A stretch of DNA of 64,000 nucleotides from Cognatundibacterium rivi (GTDB taxonomy: Bacteria; Pseudomonadota; Gammaproteobacteria; Burkholderiales; Burkholderiaceae_D): the NCBI RefSeq assembly GCF_018139565.1, contig NZ_JAGSPK010000005.1, forward strand, positions 1 to 64,000. Direction: 5' to 3'. The translations under genes and the position numbers were made by a program. This document shows positions 30,585 to 38,669 of this stretch, piece after piece; the stretch's first letter is position 1, and every line of letters begins with the position of its first letter. Under the pieces are notes generated by a model that made no database searches, was not told the DNA's origin, and saw only the letters and a list, made by a program, of their open reading frames with translations.

Positions 30585-31748
30585 TTAAGGCTTCACTTTG
30601 TAGTTGCGTACTGCATTTAAACTTTCTGACAGATTCGGCATTTCTATCGACAGATTGCTACCCTGAACCTGGCGCAATAAGGCTTGTGCATTCTGCGTCT
30701 GCTTCGCTCTGGTATCGAAATACTTTGAAATCGCATCTTGCGCAGAGACTAAGTCACTACGGAAAACGCTCTCATTTCTGGCCAGCAAGGCAAGTCTGGC
30801 ATTCAGCAAACGCAATTTAAGATTCTCCCGCGCAAAATAGGATTGCGTCGGCGTCAACAGCAAAGCATCAGGCGTTTCCACACTACGGACACGAATCAGT
30901 TGCTTAACCTCACCCCACATCTCACTGGAAAAACTCTGCCATGCATCTTGTAAACGCATAGAGAAAGTACTCTCCTCAACCTCGGCCACTTTCTTGTCCT
31001 GCTTATCCTGCTTCGATACACGCTGAGTTTTTGGAATAATTCTCAATGGTGCTTTTGGCGGCGTTGGAGAAACCACTGACTTCTCATCTGCCCACAAAGG
31101 AATATGATCAACCTGTGTAATGACGCTGTCGAGGCGTAACGCAATACCTGGCAAATCAAGTGCCGGCAAAGACTTCAGACGATCAATGTCTTTCGCGATT
31201 GCTCTTCTGATCGTAATGAACTGAGGCTTGTCAGATTTAGCCAGACGCCCGTCTGCATTCTGCAATGCAATCAACGCACCCTGAACATTACCTGCCAACT
31301 GCAATTGCTGACTGGCTGTCGCCAATACCTGTTCAATTTCTGCCAATGCCCACTCGTCGCGATTTTTTGACAGATCCTGATACAACTGCTCCAAAGCCAG
31401 TTGCTGGCTTTGGGATTCAATTTGTTTGCTTTCAATCAAAAGAACTTTGGCCTGAATTTCTTTTGTCGTTTCCTGCACATTTTTAGCCAGCAACTTCGTT
31501 TCATTGCTTGCCGTGTCAGTACTCAGCAAACGTCGCGCAACCTCCTCTTTCAGAGCACTGATCTGATTTTGAGAAGACCACCATTGCGCAGCCAACAATA
31601 CGGCTAAGACGCCTGAAATCAGAAAGGCAGGATGAGTCCAACTGCTTGACGAAGAAGCCGGAAGTGAATTGGCCGCAGTTGCGACCGCGGATTGATCAGG
31701 GCTTTGAGAAGGCAAAGAACCCCCTGTGTTTGTTTGCTGTTCATTCAT
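30585..31748 (-). CDS. hemX: HemX-family membrane protein
   Basis: A 387-residue protein with a disordered Gln/Ser/Pro-rich N-terminus, one transmembrane helix (~37-60) and a long coiled-coil/helical periplasmic part. HemX proteins were labelled uroporphyrinogen-III C-methyltransferases from early annotation, but the family lacks the SAM-dependent methyltransferase fold; none is visible here. It sits two bases downstream of hemD and just before hemY in the conserved hemC-hemD-hemX-hemY operon, and probably works with HemY as a membrane accessory of haem synthesis. Confidence 0.88.
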   Translation of the reverse strand: MNEQQTNTGGSLPSQSPDQSAVATAANSLPASSSSSWTHPAFLISGVLAVLLAAQWWSSQNQISALKEEVARRLLSTDTASNETKLLAKNVQETTKEIQAKVLLIESKQIESQSQQLALEQLYQDLSKNRDEWALAEIEQVLATASQQLQLAGNVQGALIALQNADGRLAKSDKPQFITIRRAIAKDIDRLKSLPALDLPGIALRLDSVITQVDHIPLWADEKSVVSPTPPKAPLRIIPKTQRVSKQDKQDKKVAEVEESTFSMRLQDAWQSFSSEMWGEVKQLIRVRSVETPDALLLTPTQSYFARENLKLRLLNARLALLARNESVFRSDLVSAQDAISKYFDTRAKQTQNAQALLRQVQGSNLSIEMPNLSESLNAVRNYKVKP

Positions 31749-31750
31749 AC

Positions 31751-32518
31751 TCAGGATTGTAACGCGACAAGTACCTGTTCGTCGCCTGATGCGGTTAAAG
31801 TGATGAAATGAAACCCCAGCGCCTGCGCCGTTTCGGCAATACGGACGTGGGGAACGATAATGTGTTGATGTTGGATTTTTGCCACGGCATTGTCTAGGGG
31901 CAATTGCTCACACCAGAAAATGAGCGTTCGCAATGCCTCAGAACTGGTAATCACCCAATCATTATCAGACTGAAGTAACACTTCTAACTGCTTCTTCACA
32001 GAAATACTGAATTCGGGAGCAGAACGCCGGTAAGCAGCCAGTTGCGTCACATGAATGCCACGGGAACGAAATGTTTCAGCCAAAAATTCCCGACCTGTTG
32101 TTCCTCGCACGATCAACACCTGCTGATCAGCCAGTGCCGCAAAATCGATCTCTGCCGCCAGCGCCTCAGAATCCGTTTTCAGTTTATTCGAGGGACTGAT
32201 GATCGTCGCATTATCAGAATGAAGACCGTAGCGCGCCAAAGCAAGCCTACTCCCCTCTCCGACAACACCAATCGGAATCTGTGTCGGCCATTGCCTGATA
32301 TGCGAAAAAAAAGCATCAATCGCATTCGGACTGACAAAAACAACTAACCCGTAACTATTGAGATTAGCCACTTTGTCGCTAATCTCAGTCTGATTCTCTA
32401 AGTGATGTATTTCGATCAAGGGAAACAATTGGCACGGACGCGAAAGAGCCTGAAGTTGAGCTGCAAAATCTTGAGCCTGTGCCAGTGGGCGCGTGATAAT
32501 CACATTCCTGCGCGACAT
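31751..32518 (-). CDS. hemD: Uroporphyrinogen-III synthase
   Basis: A 255-residue enzyme that closes hydroxymethylbilane with inversion of ring D to give uroporphyrinogen III. Sequence conservation in the family is low; supporting features are the opening V-I-I-T-R-P, the V-F-V-S-P-N-A-I-D-A-F-F segment, the I-V-R-G-T-T-G-R-E-F-L-A hinge and the D-N-D-W-V-I-T-S-S-E-A-L-R-T-L end. ATG 32518 is the family-consistent start; a longer frame would extend deep into hemC. Seven bases separate it from hemC and two from hemX. Confidence 0.93.
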   Translation of the reverse strand: MSRRNVIITRPLAQAQDFAAQLQALSRPCQLFPLIEIHHLENQTEISDKVANLNSYGLVVFVSPNAIDAFFSHIRQWPTQIPIGVVGEGSRLALARYGLHSDNATIISPSNKLKTDSEALAAEIDFAALADQQVLIVRGTTGREFLAETFRSRGIHVTQLAAYRRSAPEFSISVKKQLEVLLQSDNDWVITSSEALRTLIFWCEQLPLDNAVAKIQHQHIIVPHVRIAETAQALGFHFITLTASGDEQVLVALQS

Positions 32519-32525
32519 AAGAGAA

Positions 32526-33473
32526 TTACTCGACAATCTGTGCTTTACACAAAGCCAGTATGCCCTCAGCATCCTGGGCAGACAAGGCCTGCGCCAGTTG
32601 CAAACCCAGTGTTCCAGGCTCAGACGCATCGCCGAAAACCTCGGCACTCGCTACTCGCTGTCCATCCGGGGTAGCCACCATCCCGCGTAAATGCATTTTT
32701 TGATCAGCTACGGTCGCGAACGCCGCCAGTGGTATCTGACAACTGCCACCAAAAACCTTGGACACCGTCCGCTCCGCAATAACAGACTGTGACGTCGCCA
32801 GGTGATTTAACGGCGCAAGTAAGGCAAGTAAATCAGGACGCGAATCCGATACTTCTATCGCCATCGCCCCCTGTCCGGCTGCAGGCAAGCTTGCTTCAGG
32901 CTCTAAAAATCCGCGTATACGCTGAGGTAATCCGAGACGTTTTAATCCTGCTGCTGCAAGAATAATCGCAGCGTATTCACCTTCGTCCAGCTTACGCAAA
33001 CGGGTATCAAGATTACCCCGCAAAGGACGAATTACCAGATGCGGGAAACGGGCTGAAATAAAGGCCTGACGCCGCAGACTACTGGTACCAACGACGGCGC
33101 CATCAGGCAAGCTGTGAAGCGATTCATAATCATTGGAAACAAAAGCATCCCGCGGATCTTCACGTTCTAAAATCGCGGCCAAAGTGAAACCTTCGGGCAG
33201 TTCCATCGGAACATCTTTAAGAGAATGCACAGCCAGATCAGCACGACCTTCAGCCATCGCCACTTCCAACTCTTTAACGAATAAACCTTTCCCGCCGACT
33301 TTAGATAAAGCACGGTCTAAAATCTGATCGCCGCGCGTAGTCATTCCAAGAATATCGACCTGGCAATCGGGATATAAGGATAACAAGCGGTCACGAACAT
33401 GCTCAGCCTGCCACATTGCCAACCGGCTTTCCCTGGAAGCAATAACCAATTTTTTTGGAGAAACTGCAGTCAA
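32526..33473 (-). CDS. hemC: Porphobilinogen deaminase (hydroxymethylbilane synthase)
   Basis: A 315-residue enzyme that polymerises four porphobilinogens. It shows the opening [12 protein letters not shown], the [11 protein letters not shown] segment with the catalytic Asp, R-R-Q and R-G-N-L-D-T-R substrate-binding arginines, and the cofactor-attachment Cys in G-G-S-C-Q-I-P-L-A. The start appears to be TTG at 33473 (M-T-A-V-S-P-K-K): it is the first start codon in the frame and no ATG occurs before the conserved core, which may mean modest translation. It leads the hemCDXY operon and is divergent from trpS. Confidence 0.96.
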   Translation of the reverse strand: MTAVSPKKLVIASRESRLAMWQAEHVRDRLLSLYPDCQVDILGMTTRGDQILDRALSKVGGKGLFVKELEVAMAEGRADLAVHSLKDVPMELPEGFTLAAILEREDPRDAFVSNDYESLHSLPDGAVVGTSSLRRQAFISARFPHLVIRPLRGNLDTRLRKLDEGEYAAIILAAAGLKRLGLPQRIRGFLEPEASLPAAGQGAMAIEVSDSRPDLLALLAPLNHLATSQSVIAERTVSKVFGGSCQIPLAAFATVADQKMHLRGMVATPDGQRVASAEVFGDASEPGTLGLQLAQALSAQDAEGILALCKAQIVE

Positions 33474-33670
33474 AATAATTTTCTTTCTAAGTATTCAGGC
33501 AATCAGATGTCATCTGGTAAATCGAGTGTGCCGAATTTTACCATTCAGAAATCATGATTTCGTCGGTTAAACTATTGAAAATTTGCAGACATTTTGATCA
33601 ATCTAAGCAAACTTGACACATAATCGGCGGTGACGGCATCATAACGTCTTGATTAGACGCACATATTCAA

Positions 33671-33699
33671 AATGCCGCCACAATTGAGCGGCATTTTTT
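33671..33699 (+). terminator. Terminator-like hairpin in the trpS leader
   Basis: Stem AATGCCGC / GCGGCATT (33671-33678 with 33688-33695) followed by a T run, 24 bases before the trpS start. Upstream genes are divergent, so this hairpin cannot end a plus-strand gene and is most simply a leader attenuator. A smaller hairpin GTCT-TGATT-AGAC (33646-33658) lies just upstream. No Trp-rich leader peptide was seen. Confidence 0.55.
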
Positions 33700-33723
33700 A
33701 CGCACGTAAACAACGGAATTTTT

Positions 33724-34746
33724 ATGCAAGCAAGTACAACTGAAAATAAAAACCACACTATTCTGACTGGCGATCGCCCTACTGGCCCTCTTCATCTGGG
33801 ACATTTTGTTGGCAGTCTGCGCAACCGCGTCAAATATCAACATCAATATCAGCAGTACATCATGCTCGCCGATGCACAGGCATTGACCGACAATATGGAC
33901 AATCCGGCCAAAGTTCATGACAACGTACTTGAGGTTGCACTGGATTACCTTGCCGTTGGCATTGACCCCACTAAATCCACGATCTTTATTCAGTCGCAAA
34001 TTCCTGAACTGACAGAATTAACGTTCTACTATCTGAATCTGGTTTCGGTTGCCCGCCTGGAACGCAATCCGACGATCAAACAAGAGATTATTCTGCGTAA
34101 TTTTGAGCGCGACATTCCTGCTGGCTTTCTGACATACCCGGTCAGTCAGGCTGCTGACATTACTGCATTCAAAGCAAGTCTGGTACCAGTAGGCGAAGAC
34201 CAGATCCCTATGATTGAACAGACAAACGAAATCGTTCGCCGATTCAATCGTCTGGCAAAGAAAGATATTCTGGTTGAGTGTCAGGCATTGGTGCCAGAGA
34301 TCGGTCGTTTGCCGGGTATCGACGGAAAAGCCAAAATGAGTAAATCCCTCGGGAACACGATCAACCTCGGCGCCAGCCCCGCAGAGATAAAAGCGGCAGT
34401 ACGCAATGTCTATACAGATCCATTGCATCTGCGCGTCAGCGATCCTGGCCATCTGGAAGATAACGTCGCCTTTATTTATCTGGATGCGTTCGATGAAGAC
34501 AAAATTGGATTGCAAACAATGAAAGACCACTACACACGCGGCGGTTTGGGCGACAGCGTAGTCAAGGCACGCCTTGAGGGAATATTGCAGGATTTGCTTG
34601 CACCAATTCGTGAGCGTCGCGAGGAATACGCCAAAGATCGCGGCCAGGTTCTGCAAATGCTCAAAGAGGGAACCCAAAAAGCGCGGGAAATTGCAGCGAA
34701 AACAACCGATGAAGTGAAAGCGGCGATAGGATTAAAGCATTTCTGA
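33724..34746 (+). CDS. trpS: Tryptophanyl-tRNA synthetase
   Basis: A 340-residue class I synthetase charging tRNA-Trp. The HIGH-type motif is L-H-L-G-H-F-V-G near residue 25 after T-G-D-R-P-T-G, and the KMSKS loop is intact (A-K-M-S-K-S-L-G-N, ~204). Length is the bacterial norm. It starts at ATG 33724 behind a CGGAA ribosome site and a terminator-like leader hairpin, and is divergent from hemC. It stands alone, with a weak stem (CCCCCTC/GAGGGGG, ~34770-34796, no T run) after its stop. Confidence 0.96.
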   Translation: MQASTTENKNHTILTGDRPTGPLHLGHFVGSLRNRVKYQHQYQQYIMLADAQALTDNMDNPAKVHDNVLEVALDYLAVGIDPTKSTIFIQSQIPELTELTFYYLNLVSVARLERNPTIKQEIILRNFERDIPAGFLTYPVSQAADITAFKASLVPVGEDQIPMIEQTNEIVRRFNRLAKKDILVECQALVPEIGRLPGIDGKAKMSKSLGNTINLGASPAEIKAAVRNVYTDPLHLRVSDPGHLEDNVAFIYLDAFDEDKIGLQTMKDHYTRGGLGDSVVKARLEGILQDLLAPIRERREEYAKDRGQVLQMLKEGTQKAREIAAKTTDEVKAAIGLKHF

Positions 34747-34839
34747 AAAAGATGCTGCACATCATTACCCCCTCACTCCTCACTCAAGAGGGGGAACTAT
34801 CTGCAGAATGGATCAACGCGTGATTAACCACCTGAAAAC

Positions 34840-34853
34840 TTGTTATTAATCAA
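34840..34853 (+). promoter_or_regulatory. FNR/CRP-like box upstream of a universal stress protein gene
   Basis: TTGTTATTAATCAA matches the FNR consensus TTGAT-N4-ATCAA with one mismatch. It lies 59 bases before the stress-protein ATG. A CATCAT hexamer (34875-34880) lies near the distance for class II activation; a better GATAAT at 34868 is closer and would instead put the box over the -35. Whether it activates or represses is open. Confidence 0.5.
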
Positions 34854-34912
34854 ACGCACATTCCTCAGATAATCCATCATGAAGGTTCGATCTGTCATCA
34901 CTGAAAGGAAGA

Positions 34913-35371
34913 ATGATGTATAGCAAAATTCTTATGCCGACCGATGGGTCTGAGCTAGCCAATGCCAGCATTCAAGCGGGTATTGAGTTTGCAAAAAAAG
35001 TAAATGCCAAGGTAGTGGGAATTTTTGTAGCTGCGAATTATCAGTATCCTATTTACATAGACATCATTCCACCAAACACCCCGACTGAAGAAGAATACCA
35101 GGCGGCGATGCGTGCCTTTGGCGAGTCTTACCTTGAGCCAGCAAGAGTCGCTGCGCATAAGGAGGGCCTTGAGTTTGAAAGTGTTGTCAAGTTTAGCGAT
35201 GCTCCTGCAAAGGAAATCGTCTATACAGCACAGCAATATGCTTGCGACCTGATCTTTATCGCTTCACACGGACGCAGTGGTGTCGGCCAATTACTGCTGG
35301 GTAGCACGACAAGCAAAGTTTTATCGATGTGTGATATTCCAGTTCTGGTGCACAGAGTCAAAAAACACTGA
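34913..35371 (+). CDS. Universal stress protein (UspA family), single domain
   Basis: A 152-residue Usp protein beginning Y-S-K-I-L-M-P-T-D-G-S-E and ending with the ATP-binding signature G-x-H-G-R-S-G-V-G-Q-L-L-L-G-S-T-T-S-K-V-L, so it is probably an ATP-binding Usp. These small cytoplasmic proteins are induced by growth arrest, redox or oxygen stress. A good AAAGGAAG ribosome site precedes paired ATGs at 34913/34916. The FNR-like box upstream and the neighbouring regulators suggest control by oxygen limitation. Confidence 0.92.
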   Translation: MMYSKILMPTDGSELANASIQAGIEFAKKVNAKVVGIFVAANYQYPIYIDIIPPNTPTEEEYQAAMRAFGESYLEPARVAAHKEGLEFESVVKFSDAPAKEIVYTAQQYACDLIFIASHGRSGVGQLLLGSTTSKVLSMCDIPVLVHRVKKH

Positions 35372-35411
35372 GCTGTTAGCCTCTAACATAGGCAATAAGC
35401 AACTAATCGGG

Positions 35412-35424
35412 TTGTACAGTACAA
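35412..35424. promoter_or_regulatory. Perfect 13-base palindrome upstream of the NarL-type regulator
   Basis: TTGTACAGTACAA is a perfect inverted repeat with a single central base, 54 bases before the regulator start. It has the look of a dimeric operator and could be an autoregulatory site, but no matching second site was found nearby and the binding protein is unknown. Confidence 0.35.
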
Positions 35425-35477
35425 TAGTGCATGCCTTGCGACTCAGCTTGCACAAAATCTAACTGCACCACTGATCA

Positions 35478-36119
35478 ATGATTAGAATTCTTATTGCCGA
35501 TGACCACACTATCATGCGTGAAGGACTCAAGCGCATACTTGATGGAAATGACGACATACGTGTGGTTGCAGAAGCTGTCGATGGCTTTGACACGTTGGAA
35601 AAAGTGAGAAGCACACAGTTTGATGTTCTGTTAATGGATCTGTCCATGCCAGGGCGGAGCGGCGTTGACCTGATACGTCAGATCAAAGATGAATTCCCCA
35701 AGCTCCCCATCCTGATTCTCACCATGCATGAAGAAGAGCAATACGCTGTGCGTGCGATCAGAGCAGGCGCAAGAGGGTATCTGACAAAAGAAAGTGCGGG
35801 TACACAACTGGTAACTGCACTGCGCAAAGTAGCGTCGGGGCGTCCTTATATCAGTATAGAAGTGGCAGAGCAGTTAGCCATGAATGCGATGCCTGCCGAC
35901 GATAACCTTCCGCATACCAGCCTTTCCGACAGGGAATTTGAGGTTTTCAGCCATATCGTCAAGGGAAAAACGATTACAGAAATCGGCGATCTGCTACATC
36001 TCAGTGTCAAAACAGTCAGCACACATAAGATGCGGATTATGCAAAAAATGAATATGAGCAACATTTCTGACCTAGTTCAGTACGCTGTCGCCCATAATCT
36101 TCTCGTTCCTAACGCCTGA
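35478..36119 (+). CDS. NarL/FixJ-type response regulator (receiver plus LuxR HTH)
   Basis: A 213-residue transcription regulator: a receiver (1-120) with acidic pair Asp-Asp at 8-9, phospho-acceptor Asp54 (L-L-M-D-L-S-M-P-G), conserved Thr and Lys105-region (Y-L-T-K-E), then a LuxR-type HTH (~148-205) with L-S-D-R-E-F-E-V-F and I-T-E-I-G-D-L-L-H-L-S-V-K-T-V-S-T-H. The likely partner is the HisKA_3-type kinase encoded 2.5 kb downstream (38670-40610), since that kinase class normally pairs with NarL regulators. It lies in the stress-protein/FNR group, pointing to redox or respiratory control; target genes are not known. Confidence 0.92.
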   Translation: MIRILIADDHTIMREGLKRILDGNDDIRVVAEAVDGFDTLEKVRSTQFDVLLMDLSMPGRSGVDLIRQIKDEFPKLPILILTMHEEEQYAVRAIRAGARGYLTKESAGTQLVTALRKVASGRPYISIEVAEQLAMNAMPADDNLPHTSLSDREFEVFSHIVKGKTITEIGDLLHLSVKTVSTHKMRIMQKMNMSNISDLVQYAVAHNLLVPNA

Positions 36120-36200
36120 CTACGCACTTCCATCATCACTATCTTGTAGGAATATTCCTATAAGATCAGCCTCAAATCTGACAATTCAAATCAGCATTAC

Positions 36201-36214
36201 CTGATTTAAATCAA
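36201..36214 (+). promoter_or_regulatory. FNR/CRP-like box upstream of the lone receiver gene
   Basis: CTGATTTAAATCAA matches TTGAT-N4-ATCAA with one mismatch. A TGTGATAAT extended -10-like element lies 11-19 bases downstream, spacing similar to the box before the first stress-protein gene. At that spacing the box covers the -35 region, which would suit repression; activation from a weaker, more distal -10 is also possible. Confidence 0.5.
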
Positions 36215-36253
36215 AAAGCGAAGCCGTGATAATAGACATCAAGCAAACAAGCG

Positions 36254-36658
36254 ATGTCTTACATCACGCGCACCATGAATTTATTTATCGTTGAAGATTC
36301 GGTTTTAATTCAAAACCGACTCGTTCGTTTCATAGAAGAAATACCAGGAATGCACGTTATCGGTGTTTCTGGCGACATCGATACCGCCTACGACAGTGTT
36401 ATCAATAGCGACACTGACGCAATGATTCTCGACTTGCAATTAGGTGACAAAAATGGCTTGCAACTTTTGAAAGATGTGAAGCAAAATAAACCAGAGGTCA
36501 AGATTGTCATTCTCACGAATCACTCAACTGAGGACAATCGCGTGCATGCTATGCGCGCTGGTGCAGACGGTTTTCTCGACAAATCTACTGACTTCGACCA
36601 GATACAGAATTTTCTGTACAACTGGGAAAGTCCAAATGCGTCGAAACAAGTTAATTAA
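36254..36658 (+). CDS. Stand-alone receiver domain response regulator
   Basis: A 134-residue single-domain response regulator with the acidic pair E-D near the start, acceptor Asp60 (M-I-L-D-L-Q-L-G-D), switch Thr (I-L-T-N-H) and Lys (F-L-D-K-S). It has no output domain, so it acts as a phosphate relay, a sink, or through protein contact like CheY/DivK. It is 24 bases upstream of the FNR-like gene and probably co-transcribed with it. Start could be ATG 36254 or 36275; neither has a clear ribosome site. Confidence 0.88.
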   Translation: MSYITRTMNLFIVEDSVLIQNRLVRFIEEIPGMHVIGVSGDIDTAYDSVINSDTDAMILDLQLGDKNGLQLLKDVKQNKPEVKIVILTNHSTEDNRVHAMRAGADGFLDKSTDFDQIQNFLYNWESPNASKQVN

Positions 36659-36682
36659 TTTTCGTTTATCCAGGAGACTCAC

Positions 36683-37567
36683 ATGACAACAGTTGCCCAA
36701 TCATCCCGCCCAGTCAGCCAACATATTGCAGCAAACAAAGCGATGCTTCCAGTGATGTCAAACGAGGCAGGATGGCGTTGCCACGGTAATTTGTGGTCAG
36801 ACTTGAGTCAGGTCTGTGATCTGTTAAATATTCCTACGCCTATCAACTCAACGGATGAAGAAGCCTTATTTCAGCATGTTCGCTTTAAAGCTGGTCAGCG
36901 CATCCATACGATAGGACAGAATTTTGAAGCACTGTATGTTGTCAACTCGGGATTCCTGAAAACTGTATTGATTGATGAATACGGCAACGAACAAGTACTG
37001 AGCTTTCCGATGAAAGGTGATCTGCTCGGAATCGATGGTATCCATAATCAACAACACGCCTCAGAAGCTGTTGCCCTGTCAGATTGCGACATCATTATTC
37101 TGCCTTACAAGGCTTTTGCAAATCTTGGTCGCAGCTATGTTGAATTAGAACATGCAATGTTCAGCGTCATGAGCCGCGAACTGGTTCGTGAACAATTAAT
37201 GATAGGCATGCTCAGCGCACTTAGCGCAGAAGCCAAAGTTGCCCGTTTTCTGACAACACTGGGCGAACGCTTCAGCCAGTTAGGTTATTCTGGTAAGTCG
37301 TTTAACCTGCGTATGACTCGCCACGAAATCGGCAGCTACCTTGGCTTAACATTAGAAACCGTTAGCCGGACGCTGTCTGCATTTAACGAAATGGGATTAA
37401 TCAGTGTCGATCAACGTGAAATATGCTTACTTGATACGACTGCGTTGAAAACTCTGCGTCGTCTGCCACCAGCAAAAACCCGAAATAAAGTCAGCGAAAA
37501 AGTATCTGTAATAGTTGGAAAAAAACTACTTCCACAATGGGGAAGTGAAACAGCGATTGCCGTATAA
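36683..37567 (+). CDS. Crp/Fnr-family transcription regulator, FNR-like recognition helix
   Basis: A 294-residue regulator with an N-terminal extension (~1-55), a cyclic-nucleotide-binding fold (~60-170) and a C-terminal winged helix whose recognition helix reads L-T-L-E-T-V-S-R-T-L, carrying the E-x-x-S-R residues that read TTGAT half sites. The cluster cysteines of FNR are not in canonical spacing: only Cys33 and Cys45 occur N-terminally plus Cys135 at the position resembling the fourth ligand, so oxygen sensing by a standard 4Fe-4S cluster is doubtful. A CAGGAGA ribosome site precedes ATG 36683. TTGAT-type boxes occur before neighbouring genes and ccoN, its plausible targets. Confidence 0.9.
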   Translation: MTTVAQSSRPVSQHIAANKAMLPVMSNEAGWRCHGNLWSDLSQVCDLLNIPTPINSTDEEALFQHVRFKAGQRIHTIGQNFEALYVVNSGFLKTVLIDEYGNEQVLSFPMKGDLLGIDGIHNQQHASEAVALSDCDIIILPYKAFANLGRSYVELEHAMFSVMSRELVREQLMIGMLSALSAEAKVARFLTTLGERFSQLGYSGKSFNLRMTRHEIGSYLGLTLETVSRTLSAFNEMGLISVDQREICLLDTTALKTLRRLPPAKTRNKVSEKVSVIVGKKLLPQWGSETAIAV

Positions 37568-37692
37568 AATATTTAAGCTAGAATCTGGCAACTTATACAA
37601 AAATTGGCGTCGCCGATTTTGATTCATTACCGATTTTTCTCTCAGAGTTTTTTAAGCTCTGACGCGAAGATAAAATTAACAGGAGCAATGAC

Positions 37693-38532
37693 ATGACATA
37701 TAAAACCATACTTGTGCACGTTGATGAATCAGAGCGATCCAATTTAAGAGTCAAATTTGCAGCGGAAATTGCTAAAGCTGAAGATGCGCATTTAATCGGG
37801 ACAGCAGTCACCGGCGTTTCACGTTTTATCTATCAGGACGGAAACATCAGTGCCAGCGATCCGAATTTGACGATCCATCTCAATTTCCTCAGAGAACGCG
37901 CTGAAAAAGCCGTCGCCAATTTCAATCGCGAAGTAGAAACGATTGGGGTTTCATCACATGAAAGTATGGTTGCAAATGATGAGGCTGGTGGTGGAATTGG
38001 ACTTCAAGCCAGATATAGTGACCTGGTGGTCATAGGACAAACCAATCACGATGAGCCCTCGCCTTCTGTATTACCAGATTTTCCTGAATATATTGTGATG
38101 AACTCCGGGCGCCCGGTACTCATCATTCCATATGCAGGAGATTTTAATACGATCGCAAAACGTCCCTTAATCTCTTGGGATGCAAGCCGTGAATCGACCC
38201 GTGCAGTTACTGATGCACTGCCCTTATTAAAAAAGGCAGATGTAGTTCAGGTTGCCATTTTTAATCCAAAATCCACGCCTGATGCTCACGGCGAGCAACC
38301 CGGCGCGGATATCGCTCTATACTTGGCAAGACACGGCGTTAAAGTCGAGGTTTCAGTGCACAAAACTTCCACTGACATCGGTAACGCATTGCTCTCATTA
38401 GCACATGACCTCGATAGCGATATGATAGTGATGGGTGGTTACGGACATTCCCGCTTCAGGGAAATGATCATGGGTGGCGTAACTAAGACCATTCTTGAAA
38501 GTATGACTGTCCCTGTATTTATGTCTCATTGA
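37693..38532 (+). CDS. Tandem universal stress protein (two Usp domains)
   Basis: A 279-residue protein with two Usp repeats (~1-140 and ~150-279). The second repeat ends with the ATP-binding type motif G-G-Y-G-H-S-R-F-R-E-M-I-M-G-G-V-T; the first lacks it, a usual division in tandem Usp proteins. An AGGAG ribosome site lies six bases before ATG 37693. No clear FNR box was found in its 125-base upstream region. It ends in a strong terminator. Confidence 0.92.
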   Translation: MTYKTILVHVDESERSNLRVKFAAEIAKAEDAHLIGTAVTGVSRFIYQDGNISASDPNLTIHLNFLRERAEKAVANFNREVETIGVSSHESMVANDEAGGGIGLQARYSDLVVIGQTNHDEPSPSVLPDFPEYIVMNSGRPVLIIPYAGDFNTIAKRPLISWDASRESTRAVTDALPLLKKADVVQVAIFNPKSTPDAHGEQPGADIALYLARHGVKVEVSVHKTSTDIGNALLSLAHDLDSDMIVMGGYGHSRFREMIMGGVTKTILESMTVPVFMSH

Positions 38533-38566
38533 TCATTTCTGGCTTCAGGTTCACCACCTTAGCAAT

Positions 38567-38598
38567 AATGGCACCCTTGAATGGGTGCCATTTTTTTT
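38567..38598 (+). terminator. Rho-independent terminator after the tandem Usp gene
   Basis: Stem AATGGCACCC / GGGTGCCATT (38567-38576 with 38583-38592) with a run of eight T. Confidence 0.92.
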
Positions 38599-38669
38599 AC
38601 CAAAACATCAGTACCAGCTGATTTCAGCCCTTAAAATACACAGATATCATCTCACTGTCATTTAGTCAC

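Noticed and set aside
30585-31748. HemX as a true uroporphyrinogen-III methyltransferase
   Set aside because: No SAM-dependent methyltransferase fold is visible; it is a single-helix membrane protein with a coiled-coil domain.
33555-33617. Possible Trp leader peptide before trpS
   Set aside because: The only short frame read there contains no Trp codons.
34770-34796. Terminator after trpS
   Set aside because: The CCCCCTC/GAGGGGG stem has no T run after it on either strand, so it was not listed as a terminator.
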